A stretch of DNA of 64,000 nucleotides from Jaapia argillacea MUCL 33604 (taxonomy: Eukaryota; Basidiomycota; Agaricomycetes; Jaapiales; Jaapiaceae). The notes beneath the pieces are model-generated. The model worked only from the letters and a program-made list of their open reading frames with translations, was not told the origin of the DNA and ran no database searches. The stretch lies in contig KL197712.1 of assembly GCA_000697665.1 (NCBI GenBank), forward strand, positions 1,748,383 to 1,812,382. Reading direction: 5' to 3'. Shown here piece by piece: positions 23,710-37,200 of this stretch. Made by a program: the position numbers and the translations under genes. Position 1 is the first letter of the stretch. Each line of letters opens with the position of its first letter.

Positions 23710-25673
23710 TCACTGATCCAACAAAGCAGCAGCCTTCCGAGCATTCGCCCGAATCGCCTCAACTTGGAGTTCCAGATTCCTAATCTTTTCACGAGCTTCC
23801 CGGAGTTCGGCAGTGAGACGTGCGTTTTCTTCTTGCAGCGATGACTGGAAGGAAAACAAAGAAAATATGAGATCAGCGTCTATGAGCAAATGTTGGTGTT
23901 GGAAGCTTACATCGACAGCGGAAGATTGAGATCGTGAGGGTGCCTTGGGCTCGACGGGGGAAGGAGAGATGGGGGTCGGCTCAGGCTCAGATCTCCTAGT
24001 CACTGGAGTTGGTGCAACAGGAGTAGCAGCAGGCACCGGGGACGCGACTGCCGGCGAAGGCGGCGGTGGCGAAGATACAATAGGCTGAGGTGCTGGAGCT
24101 GGAGCAGGGGCAGGTGCAGGTGCGGTGGCAGTTCGAGTTGGAGGAGGCAGAGCGGTAGCTAACCCTGGCGAAGAGGTGATGACTCCGTTTTCGAGGCTAA
24201 CGAGTTTAGGAGCTGCTGTTTTTCCGGCGAAGAATTCGCCTGCTGTCAAGGATGGTTCGGAGGCTTGGGCGGGTGGGAAAATATCGGATTGGAAAGCGTC
24301 GGCCTGACGACATGTTAATGATTGAATAGAGTATATTGAGGGTTTGGGAGACATACTTTTCGGGGAACGATGAAAGCGATTGGCTCGATGTAGGACCCTG
24401 CGATCTTGTATGCACGAGCGATTTCGCAGTCGGCGATGTTGAGAGCGCGGCGGGGGAGGAAGCACATGCCTCGTTGAGGTTCGGTGGATTTGTATTCAGC
24501 GAGAGCGTAAAGGGAGTCAGACTCCCACTCGTAGTATCGGATGTTGCCATCTCTGGAACAGAATGGTGAGTGATGATGTCCGGGCAAACGATGCAACACG
24601 TCTTACCCCTTGCCAGCTGTCGAAAGGAACTATCAGCCACGGACATAAGACGAGAATGACCAGGCTTACCAAGGAATAGAATGTTGTTATCACTCCAGAA
24701 GGGCATCACGACACCAGCGGACTGATCGATCGTGATCGTCTTCACATTAGTCAAACCACCAGTCTCCCAAACGCTGACTTGACGATCACTCATCCTGCTG
24801 AAACCGGTCGTAGCGATATTATCCTTCTCACCCATCCAAACCACCCTCGCGCCCTTGATCCCACCATGTCCATCAACCGATCTCACAGCTTCACCCCCCG
24901 CACGAGCATCGAACATCCTCAATTTCCTATCCCTACAAGTCGTAACCAAAAGGTTACCAGTAGGGTTAAACGCAATACTCTGAATCGCATCTCCATGACC
25001 AATAAGAGTTGATTTTGCATGTTCAGGACTACCGAGGTCCCACAACTTGACTGTATGTTCTCCTGATGCACTAGCCAAGACATGTGCAGCGGTAGGGTGG
25101 AAAAGGACTTGTCCGATCTTGCGCGGTGAAGCATCGATACGAGCGACAGGATCGAAATCGACTGGATCCCATCCTTCTTGACCCCATCCTTCAAAAGTGG
25201 AGTCTTCGACGCGCCAGATCATGACTTTGCCATCTTCGCCTCCGGATGCTACAATGGAGTCGTTATGGGGAGACCAATCGGTATCGAGGACTGGTGCGGT
25301 GTGACTACGTGCTAAAGGGATAATGTCGGGGAGTCTGGATTGGAAATCGGGTATCGGTTGGAATGGGGAGGGTAGAGGAAGGATGGCGAAAGCACCGCCT
25401 CCAGAGGCGTTCCAGTTCAAACTGATGTATTTCTAGATGATTGTTATGATTATAGTGAAAGGTCGGGGAGAAGGCGACAAAGGTACTCACCCCAGAGGCT
25501 GCGATCATGTTGGTATCCCAAGCGCTGTTGGACACTTTGACGTTGTCAAGCCCATATTCTCTCTTTCCCGGTTGTCCAAAGACATGGCTGCGCAACTACA
25601 TCAGCCGTCCAGAGTCATGCTTGTGCATTCCTGATGCTCACCGATATTTTGAAGGGCGGATAAAACGAGACAT
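23710..25673 (-). CDS. CRN1: Coronin, actin-binding WD40 protein
   Basis: Exon 1 (25673-25642) encodes MSRFIRPSKYR, and the frame continues from 25587 as HVFGQPGKREYGLDNVKVS, the diagnostic coronin N-terminus. The beta-propeller follows, with WD-type repeats TDWSPHNDSIVASGGEDGKV, LASASGEHTVKLWDL and IAFNPTGNLLVTTCRDRKL. The coronin-specific end is GDGNIRYYEWESDSL and QRGMCFLPRRALNIADCEIA. The unique region is unusually Pro/Ala-rich (a run of alternating Ala-Pro, then SSPPPPSPAVASP). The C-terminal coiled coil EENARLTAELREAREKIRN ends at the stop at 23710. Coronins bind F-actin, oligomerise through the coiled coil and regulate Arp2/3 and cofilin at actin patches. All expected parts are present. 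Confidence 0.93.
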
Positions 25674-25997
25674 GGTATCAGCGTGCAGAGAATAGCAGTA
25701 CTAGGTTGGGTTTTGAACACGTCCTGCTCGTCGATTCCCCCAGCAAAGGGCGTTGTGATGGTAAAGGGTCGATAAGCTTTATCTCGGTTGTGCACTAGAT
25801 TTCGAAATACAAACTCCGCTTATTACGCGTTTAATGCAGGCTACAGGTTCAGTTATTCCAACCATTATTCACACTTGATCAGAAAGTGAAAGCTATATTT
25901 ACGAGCCTTCTATTACCTACAAACGGTTGAGTCTTATCCTCCATCCCGTTCCTCCTCTCTCCCCTCCCCTCATCTCCAACCCTGTCAACCCTTCAAA

Positions 25998-27724
25998 ATG
26001 GCGGCGATACGAGTCCTCAGACCTCTAAGGCTCTCCAACGCACTCCGAATCACCCAAACATCATCACCCAACAAACTCGGTGGTGTGCGGAGATTAGCGA
26101 CTTCAACTGAGGAGGTCAGAGTTTTACGACGGAACGTCTGTCACACAGCTAAACCTTCGCGTGTGCAGTTGAAGAAAACAGGTCTGTATGAATTTCATGT
26201 CAAGAATGAAGCCAAGATGGTTCCGTTCGCTGGTTATTCCATGCCATTATCCTATGGCACCGTCGGTCAAGGTAAACATTTCCTCTCCATACATCTCAGC
26301 TCTCACAAATTGAATATCGGAGTTTAGTGACGAGCCATGGGCATGTCAGAACGAGTGTAGGTCTGTTCGACGTAGGGCATATGGTACAAACCAAGTGGGT
26401 TGTTATCTCACTGACCCTACATATGTTCGCTCACACGTACTTGAATAGCTTCCGAGGTGCAACAGCGACAGCTTTCCTCGAATGGGTGACACCATCCTCT
26501 CTAACCTCCCTCACACCTTACTCTTCCACCCTCTCTGTTCTGCTTAACGAGAAAGGCGGCATCATAGACGATACTGTCATAACCAAACACGCTCCAGACG
26601 CTTATTACGTCGTCACCAACGCCGGCAGACGTGATCGCGACCTCGCCTGGTTTAAACAAAAATTGGAGGAATGGAATGCCAGTACCGAGAAGAGTGGGGA
26701 AGGGAAAGTTGAGATGGAGGTTCTGGAGAATTGGGGGCTGTTGGCGTTACAAGGTTCGTGCTTACTTTTTCGTAGATGGGTGGAGGTCTGGGATGGTGTG
26801 TGTTGATTTGGTTGTGATAGGACCCGAAGCGGCGGATTATCTACAAGGTCTAACTTCGTTCGACCTCCGAGGATTGACTTTTGGGAAATCGGCGTTCGTT
26901 CCGATGGAAGGGTTTAACCTACATGTCGCTCGTGGTGGATACACCGGAGAGGATGGTTTCGAGGTCCGTACCAACTTCATCCTATCTTGGTTCTTAGTCT
27001 CATCAATTCATACTGGGCCGCAGATCTCGATACCCCCTTCACAAACAGTTGAAGTCGCTCAACTCCTGTCAAAGTCGCCTGTTCAACTTACTGGGCTTGG
27101 GGCGCGTGATAGTCTGAGGCTGGAGGCTGGGATGTGTTTGTATGGACAGGATTTGGATGAGGATACTACTCCTATCGAAGCTGGTTTGACTTGGGTCATC
27201 GGTATGCATCCCCTCTTAGCATATTCACGTTTGATATATCAATTTTATTCATACATTTCCATTTATTCGTGTAGGTAAGGATCGACGAGAGACTGGTGAT
27301 TTCATTGGTGCGGAGGGAGTTAGGAAACATTTGAAGGATGGGCCGCCGAGGCGAAGGGTTGGGTTCGTCATAGAGGGTGCACCAGCTCGACGTGGGTCTT
27401 TCCATCCTTTCCCGCTTATCAGTATTAACTCTCCTCTAGAGGGAGCACCGATCTACAAACCAAATTCAAAAGACCAAATCGGTACGTCCCTCCCCCACCC
27501 CACCCCTCCATCCTACTAACATTCTCTCCCATCCCATATTTTTGGTAGGTGTCATCACATCTGGCATCCCGTCTCCTACGTTGTCCAAGAACATTGCTAT
27601 GGGTTATGTGCAGTCGGGTTTGCATAAGAAGGGGACGGAGTTAGAAGTTGAGGTTAGGAATAAGTTACGGAAGGCTGTTGTGACGCCTATGCCGTTTGTT
27701 AAGACTAACTACTATAGAGGGTAG
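25998..27724 (+). CDS. GCV1: Aminomethyltransferase, T-protein of the glycine cleavage system
   Basis: Multi-exon; the first exons are 25998-26271, 26328-26394 and one starting at 26449. The N-terminus [19 protein letters not shown] is a typical mitochondrial presequence. The GcvT core begins [20 protein letters not shown] and GYSMPLSYG, then [18 protein letters not shown] (joined across intron 2), [16 protein letters not shown], and the folate-site-associated [10 protein letters not shown]. The C-terminal barrel [20 protein letters not shown] and [20 protein letters not shown] ends KTNYYRG at 27724. It transfers the methylene group from the H-protein-bound aminomethyl intermediate to tetrahydrofolate, releasing ammonia, in the mitochondrial matrix. 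Length fits the family; no defect seen. Confidence 0.93.
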
Positions 27725-27865
27725 ATAGATGTCGGGTTTTGGATTGTGTCTCGTTGAACGAGTGCTGCGAGCATTGGCGCACGTGACATCACCGACTTCC
27801 CCCAATTTCCTCCAGTCTCCTCACCTTCCTCAACTTCAAAGTCACCTCTGTCCCACCGCATTGCA

Positions 27866-28072
27866 ATGGACGCACAACTAACCCCACCCTCGCGCATCCA
27901 ACCCGTCTCTTCCGTTCCAATCCCCAAAACGGTCGTACAAACCCAAGTGGAAGAGTTTTTGGTTGCGTTTCAGAATAGACAGATTGCGGCGAAGGGAGGG
28001 GATACGGCTGTTAGGGCTCAGTTGGTCAAGTTGGGTGAGGCGTTGAAGAGTGAGGGTGAGGGGAAGATGTGA
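27866..28072 (+). CDS. Small conserved-looking protein of 68 residues
   Basis: A single unspliced frame starts MDAQLTPPSRIQPVSSVPIP, continues VVQTQVEEFLVAFQNRQIAA, and ends LVKLGEALKSEGEGKM. The N-terminal third is Pro-rich; the rest is predicted mostly helical and amphipathic, like small subunits of larger complexes. It starts 142 bp after the GCV1 stop on the same strand, with a pyrimidine-rich leader. No family was recognised. Codon use is similar to its neighbours. Confidence that it is real rests on composition and the ATG context (GCAATGG). Confidence 0.55.
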   Translation: MDAQLTPPSRIQPVSSVPIPKTVVQTQVEEFLVAFQNRQIAAKGGDTAVRAQLVKLGEALKSEGEGKM

Positions 28073-28398
28073 TTATGGATGTGGTTTAGTGGGATGGTAT
28101 GTCCCCCTCGGAGGTGCTAATTTCAGGTAAGTAATGTCCTCTTGTGTGTTCGAATTTGACTATCGATGTTGATAAGACCAGCTGGTTAGGTATCCACGAG
28201 ATGAAGACCCCTCCTTCCTTATTCCCCATCGCCATCGCTCGCCATCGATGTCCATGACAACTGACATTTTACCTCCCGTGACATGAGGTGGCCTCATGTA
28301 GTACATTGGCTTCGATAACCGGGGTATAAAGCTGTGGTGTTGAGGTTGTTCATGGATTTACTGTTTATCGTACCCCTTCCCTCATTGTCCCCTCCCTA

Positions 28399-28980
28399 TG
28401 AGCTCCCTCCGCCCGTCCCGAGAAGTCTCCTTCGTGAACATATCAACAGCTGGCGAGTTTGCAGCAACGTTTCCAAACGTTGACCACCCATCCCGCAATC
28501 GCTGTGTATAACTACCAATACCAGAAAGCCACGTCTTCAACTAACGTCCTGGACCCGATATACGCTGATTTGAGGAGAGAGTTCGATGAAGAACGTGCGA
28601 GTAATGACGATACTGACTCGGTTCCTGCCATTGCCCGATTTAACTCTTGCTCTCAACCCGCTGTCCTCGATAAACGTTCCTCCACCCCGGTCTTGCTCAA
28701 TATCTCGCTCGGTCCTCCATATTTGTTCTGCCCTCGTCCACTCGCCTTTGAACTAGCAGAATCTTCCCGCCCCCGACAAACCGAGTCTAATCGGTCCTTA
28801 TCTTTCTGTAGATATCCGCGTACCAGATCTCCATCCAAGCTCTCCTCTACTTCGTCAAAGTAGATCCAAGGGAGCGCACCAAATTCGAGACAACACGTCC
28901 CACATTTACTAGCGAAGGATTCAAGTTCCTTCACTGGGCAGTGGGGTAGTTGTTGTCCCCGCAAATCCCTTCCTTGATAC
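28399..28980 (+). other. Uncertain coding stretch upstream of the IBtk-type gene
   Basis: An ATG at 28399 begins MSSLRPSREVSFVNISTAGE and soon meets a stop. A second frame contains YQYQKATSSTNVLDPIYADL and then RREFDEERASNDDTDSVPAI, which looks coding. A third gives PDKPSLIGPYLSVDIRVPD. These could be exons of a small gene with unresolved introns or a decayed one. A minus-strand frame (28964-28653) overlaps it. No domain was recognised on either strand. Confidence 0.25.
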
Positions 28981-28983
28981 TGT

Positions 28984-31900
28984 ATGAGTCAGCTCCATGT
29001 CCACTTTCACCTACGCAATCAGCAGGCTTTCCAACGTCTGCTCGATGGGAAACCTCCTTCCTCACAACAACAATCCTCTACCCTTTCGTCCTCCCTAACT
29101 GGCGGTGCCGGTGGGGGTGGGCATAGTCCAGGCGGTGGGGGAGGTGGAAAGTCATGGGGAAAGAGACAGAGTAGCATGAAAGATGCTATGGCTGCATCCG
29201 AGGTTAACGCTCGAGATCATTTGGGAAGGACGGTGTTGCATTTGGCTTGTTCGGCTACGGATCAGAGTGCACCGGAGTATGTGAGGTTGTTATTGGCTCA
29301 TCCTGGTATCAACGTCAATTTGTTGGATGGGGAGAGTCATTGGACGGCGTTGCATAGGGCTTTGTATAATGGTAATATCGCCGCTGCGTGAGTTCCTTTA
29401 CTTGGTTTGGGGGGTATAGATGTGTTTTGAGCTCATGCGTTCTTGGCAGGATCCTGTTGTTACAACGATCCGATACGGACACTTCGCTCAAAGATCACGA
29501 AGGTTATACCGCGTTCGATTTGTACAACTCCACTGTGGAAGGGACCAAACCCACCCCTTCATCATTCGACACCTCAGCTTCTAATGGGGATGGAATCGTT
29601 GCGGATTTATTCACCTGGGGAGCGAACAGGAATGCAGCGCTTGGTTTGGGAGATGGAGATGATAGAGTCTACCCAGACCAAGTCGTCATTCGTCGTGATC
29701 CAACCGTCGCTGCTAGTGTCGAGAAGAATTCGGTTGAGAAGATGTTGACGCCTATTAGGGTCAAGCAAGTCGTCATGTCGAAGTTGCATACCGGTGAGAG
29801 CTTCGTCTTGGATTTTCAATGACTTGCCATCCGTTAATATCCTTCGATATATGCAGTTATAGTAACTGACGAGGAACGCGGGAACTTACGAGTATGTGGA
29901 TTCGGTTCTGGTGGTCGGCAAGTCCCCCCCTTCTCCTCCCTTCCAACGCCCACTAAACCACAGCGCTTAATTAATCCAGTCTCGGACCAGGCCAACACAC
30001 CCAATACACATTCACGACCCTCCCCAACCTAACCTCCACAATCACCTCCGTCGCTCTCGGCCAAGACCACACACTAGCAGTCACATCCACAGGCGAAGTC
30101 CTAAGTTGGGGGTTAAACCGATTTTCGCAATTGGGTTATGTTATCGAATCTTCTTCCCCTTTTCCTGGTGTGGTGGTGGGAGGTGGGGGGTTAGGGTTGG
30201 GAGGGGCGGAACAGGTACAGAGTACGCCGAGGAAGGTGTTTGGGTTGTTGAAGAAGGAGGTTGTTAAGGGTGTTGCGGCGTGTAGGAGTGCGAGTGCTTG
30301 TTGGACGGATGGGGAGGTTTTTACTTGGGGGAGTAATTCGGGTCAACTTGGTGAGTTCCTTCTGATTGTGGGTTTTTTGAGGTGGTGTTGATTTTTTTTG
30401 GGGGGTAGGGTATGATAAAGCTGCTCAGCCTGTACAGGTATTGCCGAGGAAGGTGCCGAAGTTGACGAATCCTGTTGAGGCTATCTCGTTGAGTGTGCGT
30501 TCGTTCACTTTCTGGATTATGTTTTTGTTGTCGTGTGGGGTTAATCGTTGTTATAGGATACGGCCATGGCTTGTTTACTCGTCACTCAAGAAGTCGTTTG
30601 TATATGGAACGATAGACATTTCAAAATCAAGTCCGTATCCCTCCTTCCCTCCATCCCCTTTCTCATCCCAGCATATATCGACCTTTTTTTAAAAAACCTC
30701 TGACGTGAATAATTAGCTTCGCAAACCAAGCTTTCCCTCCCGAGATAAGATATCGTCCACCCCAGAACAACGCCAGCATCGTCAAAATCACCTGTTGTGA
30801 TAATACGTTCGCGGCGCTTTCGGGTAATGGGGAGTTGTTCACGTTTAACGTTCCTAATCCAAGTGAGACCGAGGCTAGTTCTGGAGCTGGGGGGAAGGGT
30901 ATGGCTATTAAACCTCAGAGGGTTTGGTCGCTGAGGAAACAGTGGAGCGCTGTCAAGGTCAGATCCCTCATCTCGTGTAACGTTACGTTCGGTAAAATTC
31001 TGACGGGTGTGTGGGGTTGTAGGACGTGGCACTAGGATCGGACGGTTCCATCATCATCTGCACAGAATCAGGCCACGTCTTCGTCCGTTCCCGCAACCCC
31101 AAATCTACCGCAACCAACACAGCCAAAACATGGAAGTTTCAACGTATACCGTATATCCAACGTGTCATTCGCGTGACGGCGAATACGACTGGGGCGTTTG
31201 GCGTGCTTAGGTTGGACTATGTGCCGAGGAAGGTGGAGGTTGTTGGGGGTTTGTTGGCGGGTGACCTGGCTGGTATCCAGCCGTATTTGAGAGTACCGGA
31301 TGGAGTGGGAGTGGGAGGAGGTGTGGATGTGAAGCGTGTGGTGCAGGTGGTGGGTTCACCTATCGTTGGGGAGGAATCGTTTGGGAGTCCGGATCCTGAC
31401 GAGGAAGCGGAGGACCTATCCATCCAGAGGGATATCAAACAGGTCTTACGATTATGTGAGATCCTCACATTGGACAAGGAGACGCGCAAGGGAGGGGAGA
31501 AGAAAGGGTTGTTTGATGGGGTTAAGTTGGCTTATGGAGCGGATTTGATGGTCCAAGTCCAATCTGGCTCTGAAATCCCCGTTCATCGCTTAGTCCTCGC
31601 TGCGCGCTCGCCGGTACTTTGTGATATCCTCGCTGGGAAGAAGGTGGTTCAAGATCGGTCGATGAACGTCTCTATCAAGTTTCATCAGAGGAAAAACGTT
31701 TCGAGTGGTGGTGTCCTGGCTATCACCGGTTGTCATCCCTTGTCGGTCCTCTTGCTCCTCGTTTATCTGTATTCGGACGAATTGCTTGCGGTGTGGGATC
31801 GGAGAGTTGGGTTGGCCGTTCAGCACCAGTTGGATTCGATCAAGGTTAACCCGGGACAAATCAAGGTTGAATTACAAGCTCTTGCCAGGGTGTTGGACCT

Positions 31901-34122
31901 CCCTGCCCTCGTCTCGGCTTTGGAGGCACCGGCGAAACGGATCCCGATACCTACTATTACGCGCGACTTTGGCCGACTATTCTATGATTCTCAGGATGGA
32001 AGAGGTTCGGGGAAGGGAAAGGAGACGATGAGATCACCCGTTTCGCCTGATGTTGTCATCGAACTTCAGGATAAGGAGGTTTTCTGTCATTCGGCTATCC
32101 TCAGAGCGAGGTCTTCGTTGTTTGCGGCGTTTTTCGACGATGAAGATTGGACTGTTAATCGATGGACCGTCGATGGTATTGTCGTTGTCAATCTGAGGCA
32201 TTTGAAGTGGAGGGTTATGGAGTTTGTGATGAGGTTTTTGTGTTGTGGAGGAGACGTAGACTTGTTCGATGATCTCGGTAAGCGTCTCGACCTCATCTAG
32301 TGTATGATTCCTAACTTATGACTTTCCAGATTTCGTTCAATCGGTGGATCAGTTGCTGGATTTTATCTTCGAGGTCATGGCTGCTGCTGTGAGTTCATCG
32401 GTTTTGTACGAATTACTTCATTCTCAACCAACCTTACAGAGCGAACTGTTACTCGATCGCTTGTTGCTCATCTGCTCGGCCGTCGTCTTGCGACACGTCA
32501 ACGTCCACAATGCTTGCTTCACGTTGGCGGATGCTACCCACTACAACGCATACGATCTCATCCGTAGCGTGCAAGGTTATCTCGCTGTCAATATGGAGAC
32601 GTTTTTGGAAAGTCGGATGCTGGAAGACCTGTCACCCGAGCTCATTAAACAATTGTCGGCGTTCATTCGGTCCAAGCAAGCGGAGAAATCACCCATATCG
32701 AGGACAAATCGACTGGTCGACGCCGCAGTGGAAAGGAATGCCGAGTGGTTGTCGATGCAAGATATCCCTCATCCTATTCCTCGCTCGAAAGCAGGTGCTT
32801 TACGAGATTCGGCGAAACTCTCACCACCGGGATCTGCAAAGAAGAGTCGTCGACTTTCGGCTACTGGATCGCCGATAATCAGTCCTACCATTCGGGCGAT
32901 GCGGTCGTTCCGTGTAGACCCCCTTGTTCCGCATGAGGATGACCTATTTGCCATGGACGATACCGAATCTGTTCCTCCTTTGGATTTAGCACAGGCTCAT
33001 TCACCTACCACCGATCTACCCGTCAAGTCTGCGCCAGTTTGGAAGCCGTTGACCTCAGGTCCAAGGTGAGCTTCGACTAATGTATTTCTATGCGAGGGCT
33101 GTCTACTGAACATTTGTTTCAGAACCGATATGAAGGCGATCATGGCCGAGGCAGAAAGAAGTAAGGTTCCCACCAGCACGCCGCTTCCATCAGGATCCCG
33201 TCCATTGCCTTCTGGAAATGCGGAAGGTGGACAAACCCCTCCGGCTAAATGGGCCGCCAAGACTCCACAGAGAGATGAGCGAAGCTACCCGAATCCCCCA
33301 CGTTCTCCGGCTGGGTCGACTTGGAGAGTTCCAGTCACCACTCCAGCTGCTCCATCCTCTCCAGTGAACCTGAAGGCGATACGGTCATCTCCAGCAGCCA
33401 CGCCAATCAGCACGCCTCCGTCTGGTATTAGCCGCTTGCGAGAGGAAATGAAGTCGAGGCAACCCCCTCCAGTGCCATCGTCTCCGAAGGTTCTCCCTCG
33501 ACAGTCGCCCCAGGCTCCGCGAGGGCGGGAGGTGGCGTCAGGTTCTACCCTTGGCCCTGTATACGCTCCCTCTCGCCAACTCTCGTCAAAGGACGTAACT
33601 TCGATGCGACGCGTCCCGTGAGTCATCTCGTTTTAACAGTGGAAAAATTGCTGATCTCGCATCCTCAGGAGCGGTGGTACTGTATGGACGGCGCCGCCCG
33701 TCCACCCGGTGGTTGAGCCGGTCCTACAAGGTTCCGCGCCATCATTTGTTGCGATCCAACAAATGCAACTCGATCAGGTCGCTGGTTCGAGCAAGGGGAA
33801 ACATCAGTCGTTACGCGAAATTCAAGAAGAGGAGAACGCTCGACGGGCGGAAGAAGATTTCTTGAAGTGGTGGGCTGCTGAAGAGGAGCGAGTGAGGTTG
33901 GAGACGGAAGGGCCGCCACCACCTTCATCCGATACCAGTCACCGACCCAAGCCTCGTCCCAAGAAGGCCAAGGGCCCGAAAGCCCCTGCGCGAGATGCTC
34001 AACAAACGTCGACTGCTCCATCATCCCAACCTCCAACGGATGGTTCTCGCCGTAAGAATCGTCCTCCCAGGAGATCGGGACCCTCCCAAACGCCAGTGCA
34101 ACAGCAACCTCCTTCCCAATGA
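28984..34122 (+). CDS. Ankyrin / RCC1 / BTB protein, homologue type of inhibitor of Bruton tyrosine kinase (IBtk)
   Basis: Large multi-exon gene. N-terminal ankyrin repeats (HLGRTVLHLACSATDQSAPE, NLLDGESHWTALHRALYNG) follow a Gly-rich loop. RCC1-type repeats come next (DLFTWGANRNAALGLGDGD, GEVLSWGLNRFSQLGY, GEVFTWGSNSGQLGYD, ALGSDGSIIICTESGHVF). Two BTB domains follow: LMVQVQSGSEIPVHRLVLAA with ARSPVLCDILAG, and DVVIELQDKEVFCHSAILRA. The C-terminal half is a Pro/Ser-rich disordered tail with a conserved-looking SLREIQEEENARRAEEDF helix, ending TPVQQQPPSQ at 34122. The order ankyrin-RCC1-BTB-BTB is that of metazoan IBtk, where it acts as a Cul3 adaptor. In fungi the same architecture suggests a Cul3 substrate receptor; this is inferred, as fungi have no Bruton kinase. 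Confidence 0.85.
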
Positions 34123-34276
34123 CATGCTTTACCTTATTCAAGTTATGTCCCATTATATTCCAGATAGAACTATATGATACATGGATAACGCTACATGAGT
34201 GGGGGTTCCAGATTATACAGATGGACGTAAATTATGAGTGCCTCGAGCCCAGATATTTATGAACTTTTTCCGTGAT

Positions 34277-37200
34277 TCATGGTGTCGTAGCCACCAGAGG
34301 TGATTTTGAAGCGACGGAGGCATCGGGTTCGTGGTTATCTTGAATGTGTAGTGACTTTCCATCTTCGCCCACTCGGATTGTAACGACGTCTCCGTCCCTG
34401 TATTACATACCAGGTTACATGGGTGTAGGTGTTGGATTGAGAGAATACATACCTGATTGTACCTCTGAGGATCTTTTGTGCAAGAGGGAACAAGACTTGA
34501 GTTCGGACGACGCGTGCGATGGAGCGAGCTCCATAAACCTCGCTATAACCTTCCCGAGCCAACCAATCTTTCGCACCATCATCAACATCCATCTTGATCC
34601 TCCTACTCTCGAGGCGTTCTGACACGTCGTTTAATCGGAGACCGACGACTTGGAGGATGGATTGACGGGATAGTTTGTTGAAGACGAGCATTGAGTCTAG
34701 ACGGTTGAGGAGTTCGGGGGGGAAATGGTCGGATGTTCGGGAGAGGACTTCTTCTCGCGCTGACGGTGTTACGATGCCGTTTGAGTCGGATGAAGAGGAG
34801 TGTGCTAGGATGTCACTTCCTGTGAGTGAGAGAGGAGTTAGGAGGGAGGTGGTTATGATGTTTGGTTCGAGGGAGCCGTACCGAGGTTACTCGTCAGACA
34901 AATGATGGTGTTCTGTAACGACAATGATGAGGGGATGGATGGCAATGAGGTGCAAACAAGGACGCGTACCTTGAAATCGACTTTCCTGCCTTGACTATCC
35001 GTTATACTACCTTCGTCAAGGATCTGTAACAAGATCATCGCAACGTCCTTGTGCGCTTTTTCGAGTTCGTCGAGAAGGATGACGGCTGAAGGAAGTTAGG
35101 AAGTTAGGAAGGGACGGTGTTGGAAAACTTGGGGGGGAACGTACCGTATGGTTTTCGACGGACTGCTTCGGTTAGTTGGCCTGTAATAAATAGTGTAAAG
35201 CTGGTTGGGTGGTGTGATTGATGCAATGGTCGCTCACCGCCTTCTTCGAACCCAACATAACCGGGTGCGGCGCCTATGAGACGGGACATTGTATGTCTGT
35301 CGTGGAACTACCGAAGCGAACCATCAAGGGGATGAGATGGTCAAAGCAAAGTGGGGTTCCGTGTGAAAGACTCACTTCTGACATGTTGATGGTGATGCTA
35401 TGATGGATGAGTAATCGTCGAGTCAGGATAGTAATCGTGAGGGAGAGTGAGAGACGCACAGTCCTCGGTGTTCGTCATTGAACAAGAACGCCGCCAACGC
35501 TTTACACAGCTCCGTCTAAAGAATACACTCAGTAATGATGATAGTAGGATAGTTGGACCGGACTAACCTTTCCGACTCCTGTCGGTCCAAGGAAGAGGAA
35601 AGAAGCAACAGGACGATTAGGAGCTTGTAACCCAGCACGAGAAAGTCGAACTGCGTCAGAGACGGATGTTACGACGTGATCTTGGCCTACGACTCTGTTT
35701 CTTAAGACTTCTTCCATCTATGTGATACGATGGTTAAGGCGGAGGGTTAGCACGAAGGGAGTACAAGGATGGAGGGGGAAGGAGGACTGACATGAACCAA
35801 CCGATCCCGCTCCCCTCTCAACAAATTCTGTACCGGTATCCCCGTCGACCTAGCAACGACCTTTGCAATATCATCAGGCCCAACCTTCTCATGTACCCTC
35901 CACTCTCCATCCCTCCCCTCTCTCTCCTCACTCGGATCTTCCTCTTTTGGTAATTGTTTTGCGAGGTCGGGGATGGTGGAGTATCGAAGCCTAGAAGCTT
36001 TCTCGTAGTTACCCTCTCGTTGGGCTACTTCCAACTCATACTTCGCTTCTTCCAATTTCTGCCTCACTTCTCGAACCTCCTCCAGCCTCGATCTCTCCTC
36101 CTCCCAAACCTTCTCCTCCCTCTCTTCCTCCTCTTCCAAATCCTTCAATTTCCGTTCGACGGTAGCCCGTCTTTCCAAGGACACAACATCGGATTCGGAT
36201 TTGAGAGATTCAAGTTCGATACGGAGTGTGATTATTTGACGAGAGAGGGATTCGAGGTGGTCTGGCTTGGAAGAGAGGGAGAGGGAGAGGGAGGAGCAGG
36301 ATTCGTCTAGGAGGTCTAGGGCACTGTCGGGGAGGTGGCGAGAGGTTATGTAGCGGGATGCGTAGTTGGCGGCTACAGGGGAGCGTCAGCGCCCGTATCG
36401 TGGATAGTGGGTATTGTGGGCAGCAGGGTGAGGGGGTGAGGGGAAACGAAACGAACCAGTAACAAGTGCCCCATCTGAAATCTGAACCCCATGATGAACC
36501 TCATATTTCGTCTTTAACCCTCTTAGGATCGAAATTGTAGATTCGATGGTGGGTTCTTCGATGTTGATGGGTTGGAAACGACGTTCGAGGGCTGGGTCTT
36601 TTTCGATTGTTTTTTTGTACTCGTTTGCTGGGGTTTTGGTTTGGTTAGGTTCGGTAGGCGGGAAGGAGGGGAGGGGAGGAGGAGGGAGGGAGGAGGGGAA
36701 GGGTTGGGGCTAGGCAAGGGAAAGGGAGAGGGGGGAGACTCACGAGTCGTAGCACCGACTAACTGCAACCCCCTGGCTAACGCTGGCTTTATCATTTGTC
36801 CCGCGTCTATACTTCCTTCTGATTTGCCGAGGTTGAAGAGTGTGTCTGGGAAGTTTTTGGGTGGATTAGCGAGGGAGGATTTGGAGGGAGGGAGGATTTG
36901 GAGGGATGGAGGGAGAGAGGGAGGAAGGGAGGGACTTACGGACTTCGTCGATGAAACAAATCACGTTTCCTGCCTTTTGGAGTGGATGGGGGGTGGGGTG
37001 TTAGCCGTGGTTTGGTGAGAGGGTGGGGATGTGGGTGGTGGAAGGGAAGTGGTGAGGAGTGGATTAAAGGAGATGCGACGAGATAGAAGAAGGTGGGACG
37101 ACAAAACGAGGGGAATAGATAAACCAACCATACCTCATCCTCGATATCTTTCAGCAACGCCTTAAACTTTTCCTCAAATTGGCCTCTTATACCTGATCCT

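Noticed and set aside
36572-37018. 148-codon plus-strand frame inside HSP78
   Set aside because: It is antisense to HSP78 exons and to G-rich introns; the translation is a run of Gly, Glu and Arg from a simple repeat.
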